From JAICYJ01 sp045806525 (GTDB lineage Bacteria; Actinomycetota; Thermoleophilia; Gaiellales; JAICJC01), in assembly GCA_045806525.1 (NCBI GenBank), contig JBJMJD010000105.1, positions 4,340 to 68,339 on the forward strand: a stretch of DNA of 64,000 nucleotides, in the 5' to 3' direction. Below are positions 46,827-55,944 of the stretch, piece by piece. Within the stretch, counting starts at the first letter, position 1. Each line of letters opens with the position of its first letter. Under the pieces are notes generated by a model. It did not search any database. It saw only the letters and a program-made list of their open reading frames with translations, and was not told the origin of the DNA. Position numbers and translations under genes: made by a program.

Positions 46827-49802
46827 ATGCTGCGCCACCCCGGCTACACCCGCGAGCGCATCGCCCAGGTCGGGGACCGGATCCGCGCGGTGATCCACGC
46901 CGACGCCGTCGCCCCCGAGCGGCTGGCGGTGGCCGGGCCGGTCGACCGCATCGAGCCGGCCGAGGCCGAGCTGCTCGAGTACCGCGACTGCCGGCTCGGT
47001 GAGACGTTTGGGCCGCTCTGGGCGACCTTCTGGTTCAAGGTCGAGGCGACCGTGCCGGAGCCGTGGCAGGGGGAGCGCGTCGATCTGCTCTGGGTCAGCC
47101 ACAGCGAGGCCACCTTGTGGGATGGCGGCCGGGCGCTCCAGGGCCTGAACACCAGCCCCGACGGCGCCCGCGTGGACGCCATGGTGCGCGAGACCGCGGC
47201 CGCGGGGGAGCGGCTCGACCTGCGCGTCGAGCTCGCATGTAACGGCCTCTTCGGTGAGCTGTCGCGGCCGTACGCCAGCCGCGAGCCGGTGGTGCTCGAC
47301 CGCTGCCAGATCGCCCGTTTCGACGCGCGAGCCTGGCGGCTGCATCACGACTTCGACGTCCTGCGCCGGCTCGAGGCGGACCACGCTGAGGGGCTCGACC
47401 CGACCTGGGGAGGCGAGCTGCTGCACGAGCTGAACCGCGTCTGCAACGTCTGGTCGGAGCATGATCCGGCCACGTGGGACGAGGCCGAGGGGATCCTTGC
47501 GCCCCTGCTGGAGCGCCGTAACGCCACCGTCACGCACGAGCTGTCGGCGATCGGCCACGCGCACCTCGACACCGCCTGGCTATGGCCGCTGGCGGAGAGC
47601 TACCGCAAGGCGGTGCGCAGCTTCAGCTCGCAGGTCGCGTACATGGACCGCTATCCCGAGTTCCGGTTTGCGTGCTCGCAGGCCCAGCACTACGACTGGA
47701 TCCGGCGCCGTGACCCAGAGCTGTACGGACGCATCTGCGCTCGCGTCGACTCCGGCCAGTGGCTGCCGGTTGGCGGCACCTGGGTGGAGCCAGACTGCAA
47801 CCTGCCGTCGGGCGAGTCGCTCGTGCGCCAGTTCCTGCACGGCCAGCGCTACTTCGAGCGCGAGTTCGGCCGCCGCTGTGCCGAGTTCTGGAACCCGGAT
47901 GTGTTCGGCTACAACGGCCAGCTGCCCCAGATCATGCGCGGCGCCGGGATCGGCCGGTTCCTCACCCAGAAACTGTCCTGGAACCGGTTCAACCCGCCCG
48001 CACACCACACGTTCACCTGGCAGGGCATCGACGGGTCGCAGGTGCTCGCGCACTTCCCGCCGGCCGACACCTACAACGCCACGGCCGAGGTGGCCGAGCT
48101 GCGCCGCAGCGCTCGCGACTACAAGGACCACGACCGGTCGCACCGCAGCCTGCTGGTGTTCGGCCACGGCGACGGCGGCGGTGGGCCGACGCCCGACATG
48201 CTGGAGACGCTGCGCCGGGCTCGCGACCTGCAGGGCCTTCCCCGCACCACCATCACCACCAGCGATGCGTTCTTCACCGCCCTGGAGGCCGACGCCCGCG
48301 ACCTGCCGGCGATCGTGGGCGAGCTCTACTTCGAGTACCACCGGGGCACCTACACATCGCAGGCCGCTGTCAAATTAGGCAACGCACGCGGCGAGCGGGC
48401 GCTGCACGATGCCGAGTTCCTGGCCGCGGCCGCCATGCGCGAGGCCGGTGCGGACTACCCCTCCGAGCGGCTGGACGAGCTCTGGAAGCTGCTGCTGTTG
48501 AACCAGTTCCACGACATCCTGCCTGGGTCCAGCATCGGCCTGGTCTATGAGGATGCCGCCCGCGACCACGCCGTCGTGCTGGCGGGCGCTGAGGCGCTGG
48601 CGGTTGGCGCGCTGGCGGCGATCGCCGGCGGCGGCCCGTCGGCGCCGGTGAACACGATGGGAGCGGCCCGCGCCGAGGTGGCGGAGCGGCCGGACGGTGA
48701 GCTGGCCTGGGTGGAGGCGCCCAGCTACGGCATCGGCAGCGCGGCGGAGGCCGGGCCAACCGTCGCACGTGCGACCGAGCGGGGCGACCTCGTGGTGCTC
48801 GAGAACGGCCTGCTGCGGGCTGAGCTCGCCCGCGACGGACGCCTCGCCTCGCTGGTGCACCTGGCATCTGATCGCGAGGCGCTGGAGCAGCCGGGGAACG
48901 TCCTCCAGCTCTACGACGACCGGCCCACGGCCCACGAAGCCTGGGACGTCGACCCCTTCCACCTCGAGACGGTTCGGGACGCCGGACCGGCCGAGTCCTG
49001 CGCCGTCACCCAGCCTGGCGGTCTGCGGGCGCAGGTGGAGCTGCGATACCGGATCGGGTCGGCCAGCACGTTGCGCCAGCTGGTGCGCCTGGACGCCGGT
49101 GCCTCCCGGCTCGAGTTCCACTGCGAGGTCGACTGGCGGGAGCGCCGGACGATGCTGAAGGTGCTGTTCCCGGTCGCCGTGCACGGCCCCTCCGCCACCT
49201 ACCAGATGCAGTTCGGCCATGCCGAGCGGCCCACCCACTTCTCCACCAGCCACGACCTGGCTCGCTACGAGGTGCCCGGGCACCGCTTCGCCGATCTATC
49301 CGAGCACGGCTTCGGCGTGGCGCTCCTGACCGACTGCAAGTACGGCTACTCGACGCTGGGCGGCGAGATGCGGATCAGCCTGCTGCGCTCGACCTCCGTG
49401 CCCGACCCCGACGCCGACGCGGGCAACCACGCGTTCGCCTATGCGGTGCTGCCGCATCCGGGCGGCTGGCGGGAGGCGGGAGTGGTGGCCGAGGCGGCCC
49501 GGTTCGCGACCCCGCTGCGGTGGGCTTCGGTCGCCGGTGAGCCGCGGTCCTGGCTGTCGGTCGACGACCCCAACCTGGTGCTCGACACGGTCAAGCGGGC
49601 CGAGGACTCCGACGCCCTGCTGCTCCGGCTGTACGAGGCCCACGGCGCGCGGGGCAGGGCGCGCCTGCGCGTCGGCTGGCCGGTCACCGAAGCCGTGTCG
49701 TGCAACCTGCTCGAGGATGCCGGTGAGGCGCTGCCGCTGGACGGCGGCGTGATCGAGCTCGGCTACCGCCCCCACCAGATCATCAGCCTGCTCGTCAGCT
49801 GA
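46827..49802 (+). CDS. Alpha-mannosidase, GH38 family
   Basis: A 991-residue glycoside hydrolase 38 enzyme without a signal peptide, so cytoplasmic. The zinc site appears as GHAHLDTAWLWP (His and Asp), the nucleophile Asp in FWNPDVFGYNGQLPQIM, and further zinc residues in VFGHGDGGGGPT; a central helical domain (QFHDILPGSSI) and a long C-terminal beta-sandwich region follow. It removes alpha-linked mannose from imported oligosaccharides. The divergent-ended importer at 49795-53958 converges on it with an eight-base overlap and may supply the substrate. Confidence 0.95.
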   Translation: MLRHPGYTRERIAQVGDRIRAVIHADAVAPERLAVAGPVDRIEPAEAELLEYRDCRLGETFGPLWATFWFKVEATVPEPWQGERVDLLWVSHSEATLWDGGRALQGLNTSPDGARVDAMVRETAAAGERLDLRVELACNGLFGELSRPYASREPVVLDRCQIARFDARAWRLHHDFDVLRRLEADHAEGLDPTWGGELLHELNRVCNVWSEHDPATWDEAEGILAPLLERRNATVTHELSAIGHAHLDTAWLWPLAESYRKAVRSFSSQVAYMDRYPEFRFACSQAQHYDWIRRRDPELYGRICARVDSGQWLPVGGTWVEPDCNLPSGESLVRQFLHGQRYFEREFGRRCAEFWNPDVFGYNGQLPQIMRGAGIGRFLTQKLSWNRFNPPAHHTFTWQGIDGSQVLAHFPPADTYNATAEVAELRRSARDYKDHDRSHRSLLVFGHGDGGGGPTPDMLETLRRARDLQGLPRTTITTSDAFFTALEADARDLPAIVGELYFEYHRGTYTSQAAVKLGNARGERALHDAEFLAAAAMREAGADYPSERLDELWKLLLLNQFHDILPGSSIGLVYEDAARDHAVVLAGAEALAVGALAAIAGGGPSAPVNTMGAARAEVAERPDGELAWVEAPSYGIGSAAEAGPTVARATERGDLVVLENGLLRAELARDGRLASLVHLASDREALEQPGNVLQLYDDRPTAHEAWDVDPFHLETVRDAGPAESCAVTQPGGLRAQVELRYRIGSASTLRQLVRLDAGASRLEFHCEVDWRERRTMLKVLFPVAVHGPSATYQMQFGHAERPTHFSTSHDLARYEVPGHRFADLSEHGFGVALLTDCKYGYSTLGGEMRISLLRSTSVPDPDADAGNHAFAYAVLPHPGGWREAGVVAEAARFATPLRWASVAGEPRSWLSVDDPNLVLDTVKRAEDSDALLLRLYEAHGARGRARLRVGWPVTEAVSCNLLEDAGEALPLDGGVIELGYRPHQIISLLVS

Positions 49803-50913
49803 GGGCGGCGCCGCTGTCCGGGTCGAAGAAGTAGAGGCGGTCGACGTCGACGCTCACCCGCGTCGCGCCGCCCTCTGTCAGCGACGCGCGCCGCTCCAGC
49901 CGCGCGGTCAGCAGCGTGTCCGCCGCCATGCCCGCGGGGGCGAGGTAGGCGACCAGCTCCGAGCCCAGCGATTCCAGCCGCGACACCGTCACGTCGATCT
50001 GGCCGCCGCCGTCGCCTTCGGTGGCGAAGTCCTCGGGCCGGATGCCCAGCGTGACCGGCTTTCCCAGATAGCCGCGCAGCGCCGGTCGCTGCTCCAGCAG
50101 CGTCGGCGCCGCCAGCCGCGCGCCGCCCACGCTGACGGCGCAGCCGTCACCCTCTGGCTCCAGCCCGGCCGGCAGCAGGTTCATCGAGGGCGAGCCGATG
50201 AACCCGGCCACGAACGCGTTCACCGGCCGGTCGTAGACCTGGTCGGGCGTGCCCAGCTGCTGCAGCAGCCCGTCGCGCAGGATCGCCACGCGGTCGCCCA
50301 TCGTCATCGCCTCGGTCTGGTCGTGGGTGACGTACAGGGTAGGAGCGGCGATCCGGCGCTGCACGCGGATGATCTCGCCGCGCATCTCCACCCGCAGCTT
50401 GGCGTCCAGGTTGGAGAGCGGCTCGTCCATCAGGAACGCCGAGGGCTCACGCACGATCGCGCGGCCCATCGCCACCCGCTGGCGCTGGCCGCCCGAGAGC
50501 TGCCGCGGCTTGCGGTTGAGCAGCTCGGTCAGGCCCAGCATCACCGCCGCCTCGTCGACCCGCCGGCGGATCTCGTCCTTCGGCATCCGCGCCATCTTGA
50601 GGCCGAACGCCATGTTGTTGCGCACCGTCATGTGCGCGTAGAGCGCGTAGTTCTGAAACACCATCGCGATGTCGCGGTCGCGCGGCGGCAGCCTGGTCAC
50701 CACCCGGTCGTTGATCCGGATCTGGCCCTCGGTGACCGGCTCGAGGCCGGCCACCATCCGCAGGGCGGTGGTCTTGCCGCATCCGGACGGGCCGACCAGC
50801 ACCAGGAACTCCCCCGGCTGCACCTCCAGGCTCAGGTTGTCGACCGCGACAACGCCGCCGGGGAAGTGCTTGGTGACCGACTCCAGCGTGATCGTGCCGG
50901 TGGCGGCGGTCAT
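49795..50913 (-). CDS. Sugar ABC importer ATPase (MalK/UgpC type)
   Basis: A 372-residue ATPase: Walker A GPSGCGKTT, signature LSGGQRQRVAMGRAI, Walker B FLMDEPLSNLD and switch His in LYVTHDQTEAMTM, with a C-terminal regulatory domain ending YFFDPDSGAALS. The ATG at 50913 overlaps the permease stop; the open frame upstream of it lies inside the permease gene. The 3' end overlaps the mannosidase gene by eight bases (convergent). Confidence 0.95.
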   Translation of the reverse strand: MTAATGTITLESVTKHFPGGVVAVDNLSLEVQPGEFLVLVGPSGCGKTTALRMVAGLEPVTEGQIRINDRVVTRLPPRDRDIAMVFQNYALYAHMTVRNNMAFGLKMARMPKDEIRRRVDEAAVMLGLTELLNRKPRQLSGGQRQRVAMGRAIVREPSAFLMDEPLSNLDAKLRVEMRGEIIRVQRRIAAPTLYVTHDQTEAMTMGDRVAILRDGLLQQLGTPDQVYDRPVNAFVAGFIGSPSMNLLPAGLEPEGDGCAVSVGGARLAAPTLLEQRPALRGYLGKPVTLGIRPEDFATEGDGGGQIDVTVSRLESLGSELVAYLAPAGMAADTLLTARLERRASLTEGGATRVSVDVDRLYFFDPDSGAALS

Positions 50914-51770
50914 CACGAGCCCGCCAGCATGCCGGTGATGCGCTTGTTCAGGATCAGCGCCAGCAGCGCCGGCGGGATCAGCGCCAGCACGCCGCCCGCG
51001 GCCAGGATCGGGTAGTTGGTCGTGTACTTTCCGACGTACTCGGTGATCAGCACCGTCACCGGTTTCGCGTTCTGGGTCTGGGTGAGCAGCAGCGGGATCA
51101 GGAACTCGCCCCAGACCGAGAGCGCCAGGATCGCCGCCACCGCCGCGATGCCGGAGCTCATCTGCGGGATCACCACCCGCACGAATGCCTGCCAGCGCCG
51201 GCAGCCGTCGATCAGCGCCGCCTCCTCCGGCTCGGCCGGCATCTCTCGCACCTGCGTGTACAGCAACCAGGTGGCGAGCGGCGTCAGCGTGGCCACGAAC
51301 ACCAGCACCAGGCCCTTCTTGGTGTCGATCAGGTGGGCGTTCGCCATCAGCTTGAACAGCGCGATCACGACCACGAAGATGGGTACCACCATCGTGCCGA
51401 CCAGCACCGCCAGCAGGAACCCGCCGAACCGGAATCGCAGCCGGCCGAAGGCATAGGCAGCCATCGTGGCCACCACCAGCGTCAGCCCTGCGGACAGCAG
51501 CGCCAGCTCGGCGCTGACCCACATCGACTGCACGAACTCGCCCTCCTGGGTGACGGTGCCGCCTGAGTGCTGGCCGGTGGTGCCGCCGATCAGCGCGCGG
51601 TAGGCCTGGGTGGTGGGATTGTGCGGCAGCCAGTGGCTGGGCCCCTCGTTCACCTCGCGCTGGGTGGACAGGCTGGTGGTGACGCCCAGCACGATCGGGG
51701 CCAGCGACCAGACCACGATCAGCGTCACGGCCAGCGCCTTCAGCACGCGCATGCCCAGCGTCGTGGTCAT
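50913..51770 (-). CDS. Carbohydrate ABC transporter permease, MalG type
   Basis: A 285-residue permease with six hydrophobic segments and the EAA loop MPAEPEEAALIDGCRRWQAF. An enlarged first extracytoplasmic loop (about residues 55-80, rich in Gly and Thr) is unusual compared with the other MalG-type subunits here. It overlaps the MalF-type gene by four bases. Confidence 0.93.
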   Translation of the reverse strand: MTTTLGMRVLKALAVTLIVVWSLAPIVLGVTTSLSTQREVNEGPSHWLPHNPTTQAYRALIGGTTGQHSGGTVTQEGEFVQSMWVSAELALLSAGLTLVVATMAAYAFGRLRFRFGGFLLAVLVGTMVVPIFVVVIALFKLMANAHLIDTKKGLVLVFVATLTPLATWLLYTQVREMPAEPEEAALIDGCRRWQAFVRVVIPQMSSGIAAVAAILALSVWGEFLIPLLLTQTQNAKPVTVLITEYVGKYTTNYPILAAGGVLALIPPALLALILNKRITGMLAGS

Positions 51771-52669
51771 ACGGTCGACCTCCGCAGCGCCAGCGCGTAG
51801 AACCCGCCGAGGACGGCGGTGACCGCGGCCAGCACGAACGCGAGGGCGGTGCCGTGCGCGAAGTCGGCCTCGACGAACGTGGTGTTGTAGACCTGGATCA
51901 GGATCGAGCGCGTGTTCAGGGCAGTGCCGTTCAGCACGTAGATCTCATCGAAGATGCTGATCGCAAGCAGCGTGCCGACGGTCAGCGCGATCGCCATGGA
52001 CGGTCGCAGCAGGGGCAGGGTGATGTAACGGAACTGGCGCCACGGGCCGGCTCCGTCGACGGCGGAGGCGCTGTAGACCTCGTCGGGCACGCTCTGCAGC
52101 CCGGCCAGGAAGATCAGGCTGATCAGCGGCAGCACCCCCCACACGTGCACGAGCGTGATGTAGACGATCGCGCCGCGGCCGCTGGCCAGCCACACGTGCG
52201 GCTGGTGGATGATGTGCAGATGCAGCAGCACGCTGTTCAGGAGGCCGTTGTCCGGGTCGAACACCCTGCGCCAGAGCACGCCCGAGACCACCGACGGAAG
52301 CGCCCAGGGTAGGACCAGCACGGCCAGCACGAAGCCGCGCCCGCGGAACACCCTGTGCAGGGTGACGGCCACGAAGATGCCCAGCACCAGCTCCAGCGAG
52401 ACCGCCAGCAGCACGTACTCCACCGTGTGGCGCATCGCGTCGCGCGAGGTCGGGTCGTTCAGCACGTCGCGGTAGTTGCGCGTGCCGACGTAGCCCGGCA
52501 GCTCGCCGAACAGGATGCCGCCTGACTGGATGCTCTGCTGGAAGCCCTTGACGAGCGGATAGAGGATCAGCCCGCCGACGGCGACCATCGCGGGGACGAC
52601 CAGGATCCACCCAAGGATCTGGGTCTCGCGGGCGCTGCGATCGCCCTCCCGGTTCCAGCGGCCCGGCAC
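51767..52669 (-). CDS. Carbohydrate ABC transporter permease, MalF type
   Basis: A 300-residue permease. Six hydrophobic segments begin near residue 20 and the EAA loop is VPDEVYSASAVDGAGPWRQF, in which the usual EAA reads SAS, so the conserved Glu is missing at that position. The GTG at 52669 shares one base with the binding-protein stop. Part of the importer at 49795-53958. Confidence 0.92.
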   Translation of the reverse strand: MPGRWNREGDRSARETQILGWILVVPAMVAVGGLILYPLVKGFQQSIQSGGILFGELPGYVGTRNYRDVLNDPTSRDAMRHTVEYVLLAVSLELVLGIFVAVTLHRVFRGRGFVLAVLVLPWALPSVVSGVLWRRVFDPDNGLLNSVLLHLHIIHQPHVWLASGRGAIVYITLVHVWGVLPLISLIFLAGLQSVPDEVYSASAVDGAGPWRQFRYITLPLLRPSMAIALTVGTLLAISIFDEIYVLNGTALNTRSILIQVYNTTFVEADFAHGTALAFVLAAVTAVLGGFYALALRRSTV

Positions 52670-53958
52670 TACTGGGTGCGCGCGGACGCCTTGTCAGCGA
52701 GCTGGGTGAGCGCGTCCTGCACGCTCATCTGGCCCTTGACAGCCGCGTTGGCCAGCCCCTGCGCGTCGGCGCTGAACTGGGAGTACCAGATTGGCGCCCC
52801 GGCCTGGAACAGCGGGCCGACGTGGGCCAGCTCCTGGTTGAGGACGTCGCCACCCTGCAGCTGGCCCGTCGCCACCATCTCCTTGATGGTCGACGTCCCG
52901 CAGGGCAGGCTGCCCTGGGTCTTGTAGATCGCGATCGCGTTCTTGGGCTGCTCCCACCAGTTGATGAAGGCCGCGGCGGCAGCCTTGTGCTTGGCCGTGA
53001 CCGGGATCGAGAGCCCCTCCGGCAGGCCGAACGAGGCGCCCGGGCCGTCGACGCCAGGCACCAGGCCCAGGGCCGCCTTGCCGACGATGCTGGACTGGCT
53101 GGGGTCGTTGGCGGTGGGCAGGTTGCCGGGGCCGGTCGCGAACAGGATCGCGCTCTGGCCCGCCAGGAAGTCGTTCAGGGCGACGTCGTCGTTCAACGCC
53201 ACCGAGCCCGGGGACACCCAGCCGTTCTTGACCGCGTCCGCCTCCCACTGCAGCGCCTTGTAGCCCGCCGAATCGGGTGTCTGGAAGACAGGCTTCAGGT
53301 TCTGGTCGAACAGCTGCCCACCCATCGCCAGCGTCAGCAGGTACCACGGGGTGATGCCGCCCTCGGTGGCCGCCATCGGGATCTGCAGCGGGTACTTGAC
53401 GCCCGATGCCTGCAGCTTCTGGACGTCCGTCGCCAGCTCGTCGAACGTGGCCGGGAACGAGGTGATGCCCGCCTTGGCGAACATCTGCTTGTTGTACATG
53501 GACAGCCGGAAGTCGTTCGAGTAGCAGGCCGCGTAGGTCTTGCCGCCGGACACGAACGCGGCGTCGGTGCTCTTGAGGTCGGCCAGCGTCTTCGCCGGCA
53601 GCAGGTTGTCGAGGGGCTCGACCCAGCCCGCGCCGGCGAACTGGCCGGTGAACGACCAGTCGAACTCGGCCACGTCGGCGATGTAGGTCTTGGCCGTGTT
53701 CGCGACGATCAGCTTGTTGTGGGTGGCATCCCATCCGGTGCGGACGTAGTTGACCTTGACGCCCGTCTCCTTGGTGAACTGGTTGAGCAGCGACTGGGGC
53801 ATCACGTAGGGCACGAGCACGGTGATCGTCTGGCCGCTGATCGACTCGCTCGAGGCGCTGGAACCGCTCGAGCTGGAGCTGCCGCCGCACGACGCCGCGA
53901 ACAGCGCGGCCGCGATCGCCATCGCCGAGGTCAGTGTCCACCGCAGTCGTCGGTTCAC
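52669..53958 (-). CDS. Extracellular sugar-binding lipoprotein of ABC importer
   Basis: A 429-residue family 1 binding protein. The signal peptide ends in the lipobox AASC followed by a Ser-rich linker, and the mature domain opens ISGQTITVLVPYVMPQ. The GTG at 53958 is chosen because a GGGAGA ribosome-binding site lies at 53966-53971 on the minus strand; the longer frame has no such site. First gene of its operon, divergent from the copper amine oxidase gene. Confidence 0.92.
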   Translation of the reverse strand: MNRRLRWTLTSAMAIAAALFAASCGGSSSSSGSSASSESISGQTITVLVPYVMPQSLLNQFTKETGVKVNYVRTGWDATHNKLIVANTAKTYIADVAEFDWSFTGQFAGAGWVEPLDNLLPAKTLADLKSTDAAFVSGGKTYAACYSNDFRLSMYNKQMFAKAGITSFPATFDELATDVQKLQASGVKYPLQIPMAATEGGITPWYLLTLAMGGQLFDQNLKPVFQTPDSAGYKALQWEADAVKNGWVSPGSVALNDDVALNDFLAGQSAILFATGPGNLPTANDPSQSSIVGKAALGLVPGVDGPGASFGLPEGLSIPVTAKHKAAAAAFINWWEQPKNAIAIYKTQGSLPCGTSTIKEMVATGQLQGGDVLNQELAHVGPLFQAGAPIWYSQFSADAQGLANAAVKGQMSVQDALTQLADKASARTQ

Positions 53959-54006
53959 AACGTCTCCCTCGTTGCAGGTTGGGCGCTCATCGGAGCGAGC
54001 GGAGCG

Positions 54007-54027
54007 CCATACTACGAGACCGTATGG
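54007..54027. promoter_or_regulatory. Inverted repeat between divergent importer and amine oxidase genes
   Basis: CCATAC (54007-54012) and GTATGG (54022-54027) form a perfect inverted repeat with a nine-base spacer in the 89-base gap between divergent starts. It is a candidate operator; no regulator gene is adjacent. Confidence 0.4.
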
Positions 54028-54047
54028 GCGGATTACAAGAGCGCGCT

Positions 54048-55943
54048 GTGACACACCCGCTGGATCCGCTGGATGCGGCCGAGATCGAATCGGCGGCCGG
54101 CGCGTGCCGCAGCCGCGACCTGGGTGAGGACAGCCGCTTCGTCACGATCGCGCTGGCGGAGCCCGAAAAGCGGGTGCTGCTGGAGTGGGAACAGGGTGGC
54201 GCCGAGCCCCACAGGGAAGCGGAGGTCGTGATCCTCGACCGTTCCGCGCGTGAGACGGTGGAGGCGACCGTGGCGGTGGGCGCGGGTGAGGTCACCCGCT
54301 GGGTGCGGCGTGCTGACATCCAGCCGATGGCGGTCGTGTCAGAGCTGGTCGAGGCGGAGCAGGCGGTGCTGCTCGACCCGGACTTCCAGGCAGCGATGGC
54401 GCGGCGCGGCGTCACCGACATGGGCACCGTGCAGGTGGACGCGTGGCCCGCCGGCCACTTCGGCCCCGACGAGGAGACGGGCCAGCGGCTGTGCCGGGCC
54501 GTGGCCTTCCTGAAGCCGGCGCCGGGTGACAGCGAGTGGGCGCATCCCGTCGACGGGGTGATCGTGCTGCTCGACCTGAACACGCTCGAGGTGCTGCGGG
54601 TGGACGACCACGGGCTGGTGCCGATCCCGCCCGAGAGCGGCAACTTCGACGTCGCCGCCGGGGCGCCGCTGCGCGACGACATCGCGCCGCTTCTGATCAC
54701 GCAGCCCCACGGCCCCGGCTTCACCCTGGAGGGACACCTGCTGCGCTGGCAGCGCTGGCAGCTGCACGTCGGGTTCACCCCGCGCGAGGGACTGGTGCTG
54801 AACCGCGTGGGCTACGAGGACGGCGGCCGACTGCGGCCGATCCTGTACCGGGCCTCGCTCTCGGAGATGGTGGTGCCCTACGGCGATCCCGGTCCCATGC
54901 ACTACTTCAAGAACGCCTTCGACGGCGGCGAGAACGGCGTGGGCCTGGCGGCGTCGCCGCTCACGCGCGGCTGCGACTGCCTGGGCGAGATCGCCTACCT
55001 GGACGCCGTCGTGTCCGACCCATCCGGCGCGCCGGTGCTGATACCGAACGCGATCTGCATCCACGAGGAGGACGTGGGCGTGCTGTGGCGGCACATCGAG
55101 TGGCGCGACGGCTCGGGCGAGGTGCGGCGCTCGCGGCGGCTGGTGGTTTCGTCGTTCTCGGCGATCGGCAACTACGACTACGGGTTCTTCTGGTACCTGT
55201 ACCAGGACGGCACGATCGAGTTCGAGGTGAAGCTGACCGGGGTGCTCTCGACCGGCGCCGTGGCCCCTGGCGTCCAGCCCGAGCACGGCACCCTTGTGGC
55301 GCCGGGGCTGAACGCGATGGTGCACCAGCACTTCTTCAACATGCGGCTCGACCTGGACGTCGACGGGCAGCGAAACGGTGTCGACGAGGTCTGGACGGAG
55401 TCGCTTCCGCCGGGCGCCGGAAACCCCCACGGCAACGGCTTCCGGCCCCGGCGGCAGCGCCTGGCCACCGAGCACGCCGCCCGGCGCACCGTCGACACGC
55501 GCTCGGCTCGGTGGTGGGAGATCGTCAATCCGGAGCGGCTGCATCGCCTGGGGCAGCCGGTCGCCTACCGGTTGGTGCCTGGAGAGACAACGTTCCCGTT
55601 CGCGCAGCCCGACGCTCCCGTCAGCAAGCGCGCCGGCTTCATCCGCCATCACCTGTGGGTGACGCCGTACCGCCGCGACGAGCGCTACGCGGCCGGGGAG
55701 TACCCCAACCTGCACGCGGGCGGTGCCGGCCTGCCGGAGTGGACGAGCGGCGACCGGCCGATCGACGGCGAGGACATCGTGGTCTGGTATACGTTCGGCC
55801 ACCACCACGTTCCCCGGCCCGAGGACTGGCCGGTGATGCCGGTGGCGACGGCGGGGTTCAAGCTGAAGCCGGTCGGGTTCTTCGAGCGGAACCCGGCGCT
55901 CGACGTCCCGCCGTCCCAGCCGGACTCTGACCACCACTGCTGA
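54048..55943 (+). CDS. Copper-containing primary-amine oxidase
   Basis: A 631-residue copper amine oxidase, at the family's usual length. The Tyr that matures into topaquinone is in GNYDYGFFW, the catalytic Asp region in YFKNAFDGGENGVG, and the copper His ligands in MVHQHFFNMRLD and TFGHHHVPRPEDWPVMP. It oxidises a primary amine to an aldehyde with release of ammonia and hydrogen peroxide. No signal peptide is seen, so it is cytoplasmic. The start is GTG 54048 or ATG 54024 in the same frame; 54048 fits the family's H-P-L-D-P opening. It is followed directly by an SDR gene. Confidence 0.93.
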   Translation: MTHPLDPLDAAEIESAAGACRSRDLGEDSRFVTIALAEPEKRVLLEWEQGGAEPHREAEVVILDRSARETVEATVAVGAGEVTRWVRRADIQPMAVVSELVEAEQAVLLDPDFQAAMARRGVTDMGTVQVDAWPAGHFGPDEETGQRLCRAVAFLKPAPGDSEWAHPVDGVIVLLDLNTLEVLRVDDHGLVPIPPESGNFDVAAGAPLRDDIAPLLITQPHGPGFTLEGHLLRWQRWQLHVGFTPREGLVLNRVGYEDGGRLRPILYRASLSEMVVPYGDPGPMHYFKNAFDGGENGVGLAASPLTRGCDCLGEIAYLDAVVSDPSGAPVLIPNAICIHEEDVGVLWRHIEWRDGSGEVRRSRRLVVSSFSAIGNYDYGFFWYLYQDGTIEFEVKLTGVLSTGAVAPGVQPEHGTLVAPGLNAMVHQHFFNMRLDLDVDGQRNGVDEVWTESLPPGAGNPHGNGFRPRRQRLATEHAARRTVDTRSARWWEIVNPERLHRLGQPVAYRLVPGETTFPFAQPDAPVSKRAGFIRHHLWVTPYRRDERYAAGEYPNLHAGGAGLPEWTSGDRPIDGEDIVVWYTFGHHHVPRPEDWPVMPVATAGFKLKPVGFFERNPALDVPPSQPDSDHHC

Positions 55944-55944
55944 G

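Noticed and set aside
46827..49802. Open frames inside the mannosidase gene on both strands
   Set aside because: All lack motifs and are explained by the intact GH38 frame.
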